Source of the DNA: Thermotogaceae bacterium
GTDB lineage: Bacteria > Thermotogota > Thermotogae > Thermotogales > Thermotogaceae
Length of the DNA stretch: 11,588 bases
Reading direction: 5' to 3'
NCBI GenBank assembly: GCA_021161105.1
Contig: JAGHBG010000029.1
Span: forward strand, 1 to 11,588
Below are positions 1 to 6,477 of the stretch, piece by piece (position 1 is the first letter of the stretch; the number at the start of each line of letters is the position of its first letter). The position numbers were made by a program, and so were the translations under genes. Under the pieces are notes generated by a model that saw only the letters and a list, made by a program, of their open reading frames with translations, was not told where the DNA came from and did not search any database.

Positions 1-750
1 ATTAAATATATCATCGTAAAACTTATCTGAATATTCAGGGTCTTCAAATATCTCATGATAAGCTCCTTTATATTCAATTATTTTTTTGTCTTTTGATTCT
101 AAATTCTCGAAAAAATTTCTTGCACCTTCAGGCGGAGTAACTTTGTCATCAGTCCCAATCAAAACAAGAGTTGGAATATTAATTTTATCAGCTTCCTCAA
201 TGGCTTTCTGCGATTCTACAAAGAAATCTCGTGCAAGCGCAACAGAAATCTTATCATGCACAAGAGGATCATGAGTGTATTTGTATACAGCCTCTTTATT
301 TCTTGAGAGAAGGTTTGGATTAATCCTATTGTTCATCGGAAGAAAGGGAATGATAGCAGATAAAATCTTTGCAAGATTTACAAGACCATTTGAAACTTTT
401 TTTCTATCATAATCAAATCCTGGTGAAGACAATACCAACATTTTAGCCTTACCACCATTTTCAACATACCTCGCAGCTATTAGACCACCTAAACTATGTC
501 CAAAAACAACAAATGGTTTTTCAGCGTTTTTAGTTATATTTTCTATTACGTTAAATACTTTCTTCAATGGAGCATGGCCTCTAATTCCACGGCTTTTTCC
601 ATGACCAGGAAGATCAAATGTAAGAACAGAAAATCCGTCTTTTATTGCCCGCTTTATAAACTTTTCATATCTCCCAGAATGTTCCCCAAGTCCATGAATA
701 AGAAGTATTCTATCTTTTGATATTCCTTCTTCTCTTATATATACCGTAAT
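1..750 (-). CDS. Alpha/beta hydrolase (lysophospholipase / monoacylglycerol lipase-like), 3' end cut by window edge, apparent ATT start
   Basis: This is a serine hydrolase of the Hydrolase_4 / COG2267 type, which usually cleaves acyl esters such as lysophospholipids or monoacylglycerols in the cytoplasm. The substrate cannot be read from the sequence. Counting from an ATT codon at 750-748, 250 residues are visible and the frame is still open at base 1. The oxyanion-hole motif HGLGEHSGRY is at residues 19-28, the nucleophile elbow GHSLGG at 84-89 (Ser86), the acid in GTDDKV at 199-204 (probably Asp202) and the catalytic histidine in AYHE (His232). The frame has no ATG, GTG or TTG between the fliP stop (765-763) and a TTG at residue 62, which would delete the oxyanion hole. 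The first ATG, at 441, would also delete Ser86. A strong Shine-Dalgarno at 762-753 sits just before the ATT. The gene follows fliP by 12 bases and is probably the next gene of that operon. Membership of the hydrolase family is clear; the start codon and substrate are inferred. Confidence 0.85.
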   Translation of the reverse strand, partial: MTVYIREEGISKDRILLIHGLGEHSGRYEKFIKRAIKDGFSVLTFDLPGHGKSRGIRGHAPLKKVFNVIENITKNAEKPFVVFGHSLGGLIAARYVENGGKAKMLVLSSPGFDYDRKKVSNGLVNLAKILSAIIPFLPMNNRINPNLLSRNKEAVYKYTHDPLVHDKISVALARDFFVESQKAIEEADKINIPTLVLIGTDDKVTPPEGARNFFENLESKDKKIIEYKGAYHEIFEDPEYSDKFYDDIFN

Positions 751-752
751 CT

Positions 753-762
753 CCCCTCCTTT
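753..762 (-). promoter_or_regulatory. Ribosome binding site of the hydrolase gene, pointing to an ATT start
   Basis: On the minus strand the sequence AAAGGAGGGG follows directly after the fliP stop codon. Its first eight bases perfectly match the anti-Shine-Dalgarno complement AAAGGAGG. The next in-frame codon at a usable distance is ATT at 750-748, four bases after GGAGG. No conventional start codon lies nearby in any frame, so this site is the main argument for translation beginning at the ATT. Confidence 0.7.
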
Positions 763-1524
763 TTAGTGAGCAAAACTTTTTATCAGTCCTCCTATAACCA
801 AGTCCCATCCATTCACCATTACAAATAATAAAACTTTGAAGGGAAGGGATACAAATATTGGTGGTATCATTATCATTCCCATTGCAAGAAGTATAGAAGC
901 CACTATCATATCAACTACTATAAATGGTATATAAAGAAGAACCCCCATTTTAAATCCCACCTCAAGTTCTCCTAAAATAAATGCAGGCACCAAAACAGAA
1001 AATGGCGCATCTTCAATTTTATCAATTTTTACACCAGCTGAGTTTGCAATTACAAAGATATCATCCTCATTGTGATGATTTACAAGCTCTCCAAGCATAA
1101 ATTCTTTCTCCCTATCCATTATTCTTCCAAACATTTCTTTGTAACTAATTTCTTTATTCATATAAGGTACAACGGCACTATTCCACATATCATTAAATAC
1201 AGGCTGCATTATAAGAAAGGTTAAAAACAATGCTATTCCTATTAAAACCTGAGTGGGAGGAGTCATTCTTGTACCAAGGCCATTTCTTAAAAAAGAAAAG
1301 ACTATTAATACTCTCGTAAAGGATGTAAAAAGAATGAGTATGCTGGGAGCTAGTGTAAGAACAGTTAAAACAAGCAATATTTCCAGAGTAACTACCAACG
1401 TCTGAGGATTTTCTCCACTGCTGGGGCCTACATTTATACTGATTTCCGGAAGGGGTGGAATCTCTTGAGGATAAATCCCTACGACAAAAAGTATAATAAA
1501 AAAAAGGGCAAGAATCCTTGCCAT
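763..1524 (-). CDS. fliP: Flagellar type III export gate protein FliP
   Basis: FliP is a core subunit of the FliPQR export gate in the inner membrane, through which rod, hook and filament proteins leave the cell. The 253-residue length is normal for the family. A cleavable-looking signal peptide covers residues 1-20 (hydrophobic stretch LALFFIILFVVG). Hydrophobic segments follow at about 45-80, 92-110, 190-217 and 228-247. Family hallmarks include RVLIVFSFLRNGLGT at 71-85, the PPTQVLIG stretch from 89, and VPAFILGELEVGFKMG from 179, which matches the conserved FliP signature region. The ATG is two bases after the fliO stop, and its ribosome binding site GGGAGG lies inside the end of fliO. fliQ and fliR usually follow fliP in many bacteria, but here a hydrolase follows, so the other gate genes must lie elsewhere. 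The identification is very secure. Confidence 0.97.
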   Translation of the reverse strand: MARILALFFIILFVVGIYPQEIPPLPEISINVGPSSGENPQTLVVTLEILLVLTVLTLAPSILILFTSFTRVLIVFSFLRNGLGTRMTPPTQVLIGIALFLTFLIMQPVFNDMWNSAVVPYMNKEISYKEMFGRIMDREKEFMLGELVNHHNEDDIFVIANSAGVKIDKIEDAPFSVLVPAFILGELEVGFKMGVLLYIPFIVVDMIVASILLAMGMIMIPPIFVSLPFKVLLFVMVNGWDLVIGGLIKSFAH

Positions 1525-1526
1525 GT

Positions 1527-1853
1527 TTAATGCTTCCTCCCGAATTTATTGTAAAAAACTTTCTTAAAATCCTTATTCGAAGCTTCTTTTACAGCTACTC
1601 TACTGGATTCAACATCATCTAATTTTTTCAACACTGCCCCTCCATTTTGAGTTACAAGTATATAATAATAATCATCCATAAGTCTAACAAGAACTATTGA
1701 AGAATTTCTATCGATGTATTTTCTCTCCAATATAGCAATTGAATTGCCTGGAAGATTCTTTAGTAATTTTCCATTTATAATTGCGTATACAATCCACAGG
1801 AGCCCTATTAGCCCTCCTAAGGCAATTAGAAATTGAAAGATGACACCCCACAA
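1527..1853 (-). CDS. fliO: Flagellar biosynthesis protein FliO (FliZ-like), TTG start
   Basis: This is a small membrane protein of the FliO family, which helps FliP oligomerise during assembly of the flagellar export gate. It has 108 residues with one transmembrane helix at about 5-26. A short soluble domain follows, with the family pattern of a basic LLKNLPG stretch (30-36), a hydrophobic strand ILERKYID (41-48), a second strand SIVLVRL (52-58), and YYYILVTQNGGAVLKKL from 62. The start is TTG at 1853, five bases after the cheY stop; GAGGAGGG at the end of cheY serves as the ribosome binding site, and the next in-frame ATG would remove the membrane helix. It lies directly upstream of fliP, the standard order. 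FliO proteins are poorly conserved, so the call rests on size, topology and position as well as on sequence. Confidence 0.85.
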   Translation of the reverse strand: MWGVIFQFLIALGGLIGLLWIVYAIINGKLLKNLPGNSIAILERKYIDRNSSIVLVRLMDDYYYILVTQNGGAVLKKLDDVESSRVAVKEASNKDFKKVFYNKFGRKH

Positions 1854-1858
1854 TAAAA

Positions 1859-2227
1859 TTAACCCTCCTCAGCTACTTTTTTTATAGCTTCTATAACTCT
1901 TGCGGGTTGGAAAGGTTTCACTATGAAATCTTTTGCACCAGCTTGTATAGCCTCTATAACCATCGCTTGCTGCCCCATGGCGCTAACCATTATTATTTTT
2001 GCATTTGGATCCACTTTTTTGATCTCTTTGACAGCTTCTATTCCATTCATCTCTGGCATGGTAATATCCATTGTAACTACATCAGGTTTAAGCTCTTTAT
2101 ATTTTTCAACAGCTTCTTTACCATTAGCCGCTTCACCAACAACCTCGTAGCCCGCCTTGGTTACAATGTCCTTAAGAAGCATTCTCATAAAAGCTGCATC
2201 ATCAACTATAAGGACTTTTTTACCCAT
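1859..2227 (-). CDS. cheY: Chemotaxis response regulator CheY
   Basis: CheY is a single-domain receiver protein that takes phosphate from CheA and then binds the flagellar motor switch to control rotation. All active-site residues are present in 122 residues: the acidic pair Asp9-Asp10, phosphoacceptor Asp54 (in TMDITMPEMNG), Ser82 in the Thr/Ser switch position, Phe101 in the aromatic switch position, and Lys104 in the KPF motif. There is no output domain. From memory, the sequence is highly similar to Thermotoga maritima CheY (120 residues), including the unusual SAMGQQAMV stretch at 82-90. The ATG at 2227 is 16 bases after the cheW stop and is preceded by a GAAGGGGG ribosome binding site. 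The position directly after cheA and cheW supports a chemotaxis role rather than another receiver function. Confidence 0.97.
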   Translation of the reverse strand: MGKKVLIVDDAAFMRMLLKDIVTKAGYEVVGEAANGKEAVEKYKELKPDVVTMDITMPEMNGIEAVKEIKKVDPNAKIIMVSAMGQQAMVIEAIQAGAKDFIVKPFQPARVIEAIKKVAEEG

Positions 2228-2243
2228 CCATCATACCCCCTTC

Positions 2244-2699
2244 TTATAACCCCTCTTCAGCTATTTCATCTATTATTTTTGATACCTCAAGGTAAACAAC
2301 GAGTCTATTTCCTTTTTTAATAAGCCCTTTTGACTTATCACCGTATTTTTCCAGAGAACCTATCCCTTCCACTTCGTTTGTAGAAGCTCTCAAAACTCCT
2401 TTTACACTTTCAACCAGAAATCCAGCTTCTATATCATTGTATTTTACAACAACGATACTCTCATATTTCGATTCATCAACGTGGCTTTCCAACACACCTG
2501 CAAGATCTATTATAGGTACAATCCTTCCTCTCAAATTTATTATTCCCTTTATCATCGGTTTAGATTTTGGTACTGGTGTGATTTCAGGTTTATCTATAAC
2601 CTGCTCCACATAATCTACATCAAAAGCCATCTCTTGATCTCCTATGGAAAAACTCAACGCTTCAAATTCCCTAACGACATCCTTTTCATTTACTTCCAT
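2244..2699 (-). CDS. cheW: Chemotaxis coupling protein CheW
   Basis: CheW is the scaffold that links chemoreceptors to the CheA kinase in the receptor array at the membrane. The 151-residue protein is a single CheW domain made of two SH3-like barrels. The most recognisable motif is INLRGRIVPIIDL at 54-66, typical of CheW and of CheA domain P5. Other family features are PEITPVPKSKP at 38-48 and GFLVESVKGVLR at 93-104. As I remember it, Thermotoga maritima CheW has the same length and strong similarity throughout. The ATG at 2699 lies 11 bases after the cheA stop and has a near-perfect GAGGTGATC ribosome binding site. No extra domain is fused, so this is plain CheW rather than CheV. Confidence 0.96.
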   Translation of the reverse strand: MEVNEKDVVREFEALSFSIGDQEMAFDVDYVEQVIDKPEITPVPKSKPMIKGIINLRGRIVPIIDLAGVLESHVDESKYESIVVVKYNDIEAGFLVESVKGVLRASTNEVEGIGSLEKYGDKSKGLIKKGNRLVVYLEVSKIIDEIAEEGL

Positions 2700-2710
2700 T
2701 TACGATCACC

Positions 2711-4777
2711 TCACTCTGTTAGATTAGTTACATCCAGTATAAGAGCAATACTTCCATCTCCAAGAACTGCTCCTCCGCTAAACTCTTTTACATCCCTAAA
2801 GAGCTTCCCAAGGCTCTTTATAACTATATCATCCTGGCCAATCAATGTATCTACAACCACTCCATATTTCTTATTACCTACTCTGACTATAACAACATTC
2901 ATAGATTCTGACTCTACATCGTGTGGTATTTGCAAAGTTTCCCACAATTTAATTATTGGTATAACCTCCCTCCTTATAACAACAACCTCCTGATCCTGTA
3001 CAACTTGTATATCATCTTTTGTTATCTTTAACGTACTATCTATAGATGCTATTGGTATTGCATAAACAAGACTATTAACTTTAACAAGAAGCGCTTGTAT
3101 GATTGCTAATGTCAATGGAAGCCTAATTGTAACTTTTGTACCTTTATCTTTTTGTGACTCGATACTTACACTTCCCTTTAAGTTTTCCACAACATTCTTA
3201 ACAACGTCCATTCCAACTCCTCTTCCCGATACCTGTGTAACTTGGTCCCTTGTTGAAAATCCAGGCAAGAATATTAATTGAAATATTTCTTCATCGGGAA
3301 GAGTAGCCGCCCTAGCTTCATCTATAAGTCCTCTTTCTATTGCTCTTTTCGCTATCCTTTCTCTATCTAAGCCCCTACCATCATCAGAAACTTCTATAAC
3401 AACATTATTTCCTTCATGACGAGCAGATAATATTATTGTCCCAACTGGTGGTTTTCCTTTTGCAATCCTCTCTTCTTTTGATTCAATGCCATGATCTATA
3501 GCATTTCTCAAAAGGTGTAAAATTGGATCACCTATCTCTTCAACAAAGGTCCTATCAAGCTCTGTATCTTCTCCTTCTATAATAAAATTCACTTCTTTAT
3601 TCATTTGTTTTGCAAGATCTCTCACCATTCTTGGAAATCTGTTAAATACATATGCTATTGGAACCATCCTTATCTTCATAACTATATTCTGAAGATCTAA
3701 TGTTATTCTCGAAAGCTGCGCCAACGACTCATCTATCTCTTTTATACTATATTTTTTTAGCGTCTCAACTATTCTGCTTCTTGCTATAACAAGTTCACCC
3801 ATGAGATTCATAAGAGTATCTAACTTTTCTATATCAACCCGAACTGTTTGAGAGAGCTTTCTCCTTTGCTTATCATAATCACTGGATACTGTTGAAGTTG
3901 ATTCTTGAGGTATAGATTTTTTAACTGCCTTTTCCACTTTATCACTTTCTTCTTTTCTTTCTTGTTGCTTCTTGATTTCTTCTGGATCGATTTCTCTTAT
4001 TATAACTTTTTCAATGTCAGACACAGAAGATAAAGCTTTTGATAACTTTTCTGAATTCTGTTTAGCCACAATAAGCAAATCTACATCCCACTCAAATTTT
4101 TCTTCTTCTATCTCCTCAATACTTGGATTAGTTCTTAGAATTTCTCCTCCCATATCTTCTATCTTATGGAGCACAAGATATATTCTTGCTGACTTAAGTT
4201 GAGCGCCTTCCTTTAAGAACACTTTTATATAAAACACTCTGTAACCTCTTTCTTTAGCTTCTTTTGCTACATGTATAAGTTCATCGGTAATTTCTATCGG
4301 TATAACTTCACTTTCTTCCTTTTTTTCCTCCTTCTCCCTTTCTTTTTCCCTTTCTTCTTCTTCTTTTTCCTTTTTGTTATTCATGGAAGATTTATTGAGT
4401 ATAGACTCAAAATGTCCTATTAATCCATCAACATCAACGCCTATTAATTCATCTGTTCCTTCATCTATTATCCTATCAAGCATTTGATCAAGAATATCAG
4501 CTCCTTTGAAAAGCTTATCAATAATATCTTCTGTTAACCTCATCCTTCCATTTCTTATTTCATCTAAAACATTTTCCATTCTATGACATAGTGTCATCAT
4601 GGTGTTGAACTCCATAGTTCCTGCCATACCCTTTAAAGTGTGCAGGAGCCTAAACAACTCATTTATAGCTTCCATGTTCTCTGGATTCTTTTCAACATCA
4701 AGCAAAATTTCATTCATCCTTTGAATGGCTTCTCTACTTTCGTCAATAAAAACTCCTAAATACTCATCTTTCATCAC
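2711..4777 (-). CDS. cheA: Chemotaxis histidine kinase CheA
   Basis: CheA autophosphorylates in response to receptor state and passes phosphate to CheY. All five domains are visible in 688 residues. P1 (about 1-105) carries the phosphorylated His46 in LHTLKGMAG. A highly charged Lys/Glu/Arg linker spans 135-156, and the CheY-binding P2 domain about 158-268. A second linker leads to dimerisation domain P3 (about 308-375). P4, the ATPase (about 376-555), has N box HLLRNAIDHGIE (421-432), G1 box DDGRG (465-469), F box PGFS (505-508) and G2 box GRGVGMD (518-524). P5 (about 560-688) binds CheW. Start is GTG at 4777 or ATG three bases later; AGGAGGGG at 4791-4784 fits either. The gene overlaps the end of cinA by 14 bases, which suggests translational coupling. 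All kinase boxes are intact, so the enzyme should be active. Confidence 0.98.
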   Translation of the reverse strand: MMKDEYLGVFIDESREAIQRMNEILLDVEKNPENMEAINELFRLLHTLKGMAGTMEFNTMMTLCHRMENVLDEIRNGRMRLTEDIIDKLFKGADILDQMLDRIIDEGTDELIGVDVDGLIGHFESILNKSSMNNKKEKEEEEREKEREKEEKKEESEVIPIEITDELIHVAKEAKERGYRVFYIKVFLKEGAQLKSARIYLVLHKIEDMGGEILRTNPSIEEIEEEKFEWDVDLLIVAKQNSEKLSKALSSVSDIEKVIIREIDPEEIKKQQERKEESDKVEKAVKKSIPQESTSTVSSDYDKQRRKLSQTVRVDIEKLDTLMNLMGELVIARSRIVETLKKYSIKEIDESLAQLSRITLDLQNIVMKIRMVPIAYVFNRFPRMVRDLAKQMNKEVNFIIEGEDTELDRTFVEEIGDPILHLLRNAIDHGIESKEERIAKGKPPVGTIILSARHEGNNVVIEVSDDGRGLDRERIAKRAIERGLIDEARAATLPDEEIFQLIFLPGFSTRDQVTQVSGRGVGMDVVKNVVENLKGSVSIESQKDKGTKVTIRLPLTLAIIQALLVKVNSLVYAIPIASIDSTLKITKDDIQVVQDQEVVVIRREVIPIIKLWETLQIPHDVESESMNVVIVRVGNKKYGVVVDTLIGQDDIVIKSLGKLFRDVKEFSGGAVLGDGSIALILDVTNLTE

Positions 4778-6002
4778 TGCTATCCCCTCCTAAAACAACT
4801 TTTCTTAATATATTCAGGGCTTCATAGACGCTTTTGTATCTTATAACATTTCTTTCTCCTTTAAAGTAAAATCTTTTTACTTTTTCTAAATTCCTACTTT
4901 TTATTCCAATATAAACTGTTCCTACAGGTTTATTTTTACTCCCTCCTGATGGTCCAGCAATTCCTGACACAGCTATAGAGTAATCTGTACCGAATAAATT
5001 ATACACTCCCCGAAGCATTTCAATTACGCACTCTGAACTTACAGCACCAAATTTTTTCAATGTACCGTTTTTAACCTTAAGGAATTTTCGTTTTATAAAA
5101 TTGTCATAGGCTATTATACCGCCTTTAAAAACCTTTGATGAACCTGGAACATTGACTATTTTACATGATAGCAATCCTCCAGTGCAAGATTCAGCTATAG
5201 ATAAAGTTTTTTTCGATCCTTTTAGCAAATCAACAATTGTATCTTCCATATCTTTTTCTCCTTCGGCATATATATACATTCCTAGCCTGCTATAAATTTT
5301 TTCTATCAAAGAATCTACTGCATCTTTATTATTCTCCTCGGTGGTTAACCTTAAAGTTACGCCTTTTATATAATCAGCCTGAAAAGCAACTTTTATTGTA
5401 GGGTATGTATATATCATATTCTTCAGCTCATTCTCCAGTACAGATTCTTTTATACCATAAAATTTTAATACTCGTGTGTAGAATCTCCTTTCTCTTGAAA
5501 TTTTCTTTTCTATCTTAGAAAAAACATTTTCCATTTCCCTAGGCGGACCTGGAAGTAGGACAACTATTCTACCATTAAACTCAAATAATTGACCTGGAGC
5601 ACTTCCTACATCATTATCAATAACCTCGGCTCCTTCAATAACCATAGCTTCTTTTCTTATCGTCTCTACTATAGCATCTGCAAATTCTTTTACCTTCTTT
5701 TCAACTTTTGAGTACAATTTTTTGTTAAAAATCAATTTTTTTCCAAAAAAGTCCGCAACAACATCTCTTGTAATATCATCTTTAGTAGGACCAAGTCCAC
5801 CCGTGATAATTATTAAATCGCAGCCATTCATGGAACATTTCAAAGCATCTTCTATAGCTTTATAATCATCATCCACGGATATTATTCTTCCGACTTTCCA
5901 TCCAATCGAGATAAGTTTTGAAGCTAACCACTTAGAATTTTGATCAAGTATAAAACCTTCTACAATCTCACTACCTGTAGTGATTATGCAAGCTCTTGCC
6001 AT
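4764..6002 (-). CDS. cinA: CinA family protein: MoCF-like domain plus nicotinamide-nucleotide amidase (PncC) domain
   Basis: This is a full-length two-domain CinA of 412 residues. The N-terminal half (about 1-170) is a molybdopterin-binding-like (MoCF/COG1058) domain with TTGSEIVEG at 8-16, TGGLGPTKDD at 67-76 and PGPPREM at 151-157. In characterised relatives this domain has ADP-ribose pyrophosphatase activity. The C-terminal domain (about 255-405) is the PncC type, which deamidates NMN to NaMN in pyridine nucleotide salvage, with AESCTGG at 270-276, GGIIAYDN at 294-301, VSGIAGPSGG at 345-354 and KPVGTVYIG at 358-366. The ATG at 6002 follows an AAGGTGA ribosome binding site. It is the first gene of the minus-strand chemotaxis/flagellar operon, and its last codons contain the cheA ribosome binding site. 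The name records a historical link with competence; an NAD-recycling role is more likely here. Activity is inferred from the family. Confidence 0.95.
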   Translation of the reverse strand: MARACIITTGSEIVEGFILDQNSKWLASKLISIGWKVGRIISVDDDYKAIEDALKCSMNGCDLIIITGGLGPTKDDITRDVVADFFGKKLIFNKKLYSKVEKKVKEFADAIVETIRKEAMVIEGAEVIDNDVGSAPGQLFEFNGRIVVLLPGPPREMENVFSKIEKKISRERRFYTRVLKFYGIKESVLENELKNMIYTYPTIKVAFQADYIKGVTLRLTTEENNKDAVDSLIEKIYSRLGMYIYAEGEKDMEDTIVDLLKGSKKTLSIAESCTGGLLSCKIVNVPGSSKVFKGGIIAYDNFIKRKFLKVKNGTLKKFGAVSSECVIEMLRGVYNLFGTDYSIAVSGIAGPSGGSKNKPVGTVYIGIKSRNLEKVKRFYFKGERNVIRYKSVYEALNILRKVVLGGDSSDER

Positions 6003-6024
6003 GCAACTTCACCTTCTTTCGATA

Positions 6025-6055
6025 ATTATACAATAAAATAACACACTAAAGTGAA
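6025..6055 (-). promoter_or_regulatory. Probable housekeeping (sigma-A type) promoter of the cinA-che-fli operon
   Basis: On the minus strand a perfect -10 hexamer TATAAT occupies 6030-6025. A weak -35-like TTCACT lies at 6055-6050, with a rather long 19-base spacer. Transcription would begin near 6018, leaving a leader of about 16 bases that is little more than the cinA ribosome binding site. The -10 is convincing; the -35 is not, so the promoter may need an activator or be weak. Confidence 0.5.
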
Positions 6056-6073
6056 TAAAGACTTTGACGATAA
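6047..6073 (+). promoter_or_regulatory. Sigma-28 (FliA/SigD) flagellar promoter upstream of flaG-fliD
   Basis: TAAA at 6047-6050 is followed by a 15-base spacer and GACGATAA at 6066-6073. The known sigma-28/sigma-D consensus is TAAA, about 15 bases, then GCCGATA(A/T). Only one base of the -10 element differs (A for C at its second position). Transcription would start about seven bases downstream, near 6080, giving a leader of about 30 bases before the flaG ATG at 6110. The downstream genes are late flagellar genes, which is exactly what sigma-28 controls in other bacteria. Confidence 0.8.
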
Positions 6074-6095
6074 GTAGTAATGAAAAAAGCCCACA

Positions 6096-6104
6096 GGGAG
6101 GTGG
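6096..6104 (+). promoter_or_regulatory. Ribosome binding site that fixes the flaG start at 6110
   Basis: GGGAGGTGG lies five bases before the ATG at 6110. An earlier in-frame ATG at 6080 has no such site, would encode the ribosome binding site as protein, and coincides with the predicted transcription start of the sigma-28 promoter. It is therefore unlikely to be used. Confidence 0.8.
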
Positions 6105-6109
6105 CGTTT

Positions 6110-6472
6110 ATGCGTGTTGATAACTCCGGGATGGTTAGGAATGAAGTAATAAACTCGGTATCTGTAGAAAAAACTTCAAACACCCAGGCCTCTGCAGATA
6201 ATGTGCAATCAGGATCTCAAGCGAATAAGAATGCAACTAAGGACAACCTTCAGGATGTAGTGGAACTGTTTAAGAAAAAACTTGAAAAATTTAGTCTAAT
6301 TGTTAACACAGAAGCAGAATTTAAAATTGATAGAGATACTGGTATGATTGTTGTTAAGATAAAAAATAAAGAAACAGGAGAAATTATAAGACAAATTCCA
6401 CCTGAAGTCATGGTTAAACTCGCGAAAACAATAGACGAATTTCTTGGACTCCTATTTGACGAAAGGGTGTGA
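6110..6472 (+). CDS. flaG: Flagellar protein FlaG
   Basis: This FlaG family protein has 120 residues when started at 6110. FlaG proteins are small, poorly understood factors encoded next to the filament cap gene that affect filament length in some bacteria. The first 45 residues are polar and low in hydrophobic content (rich in Ser, Asn, Gln, Thr), so probably disordered. The FlaG domain follows at about 50-118, with the family signature of a strand AEFKIDRDTGMIVVKI from 69 and then NKETGEIIRQIPPEVM at 86-101, ending in FLGLLFDERV. The start at 6110 is chosen because of its ribosome binding site. The stop codon at 6470-6472 lies just before fliD, and the end of the gene carries the fliD ribosome binding site, so the two are transcribed together from the sigma-28 promoter. 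Confidence 0.93.
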   Translation: MRVDNSGMVRNEVINSVSVEKTSNTQASADNVQSGSQANKNATKDNLQDVVELFKKKLEKFSLIVNTEAEFKIDRDTGMIVVKIKNKETGEIIRQIPPEVMVKLAKTIDEFLGLLFDERV

Positions 6473-6473
6473 T
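6462..6473 (+). promoter_or_regulatory. Ribosome binding site favouring fliD start at 6478
   Basis: AAAGGGTGTGAT spans the flaG stop codon and matches the ideal AAAGGAGGTGAT at ten of twelve positions. It ends four bases before the GTG at 6478. The other in-frame GTG, at 6469, lies inside this site and cannot use it. Confidence 0.7.
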
Positions 6474-6477
6474 AGCT

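Noticed and set aside
565..567. TTG as start codon of the hydrolase
   Set aside because: It would remove the first 61 residues, including the HGLGEHSGRY oxyanion-hole motif, and has no convincing ribosome binding site.
86..720. Two plus-strand open frames opposite the hydrolase
   Set aside because: The minus-strand frame carries an intact catalytic triad and is the real gene; these have no support.
1907..2320. Plus-strand open frame antisense to cheY and the end of cheW
   Set aside because: Low-complexity, Phe/Tyr/Ser-rich translation with no ribosome binding site or family resemblance, lying opposite clear genes.
2481..2993. Plus-strand open frame of 170 codons antisense to cheW and cheA
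   Set aside because: It lies across two clearly coding minus-strand genes, has no recognisable motif and no ribosome binding site; it is a shadow.
6469..6471. GTG at 6469 as the fliD start
   Set aside because: It overlaps the flaG stop, but it sits inside the ribosome binding site itself; GTG at 6478 has proper spacing.
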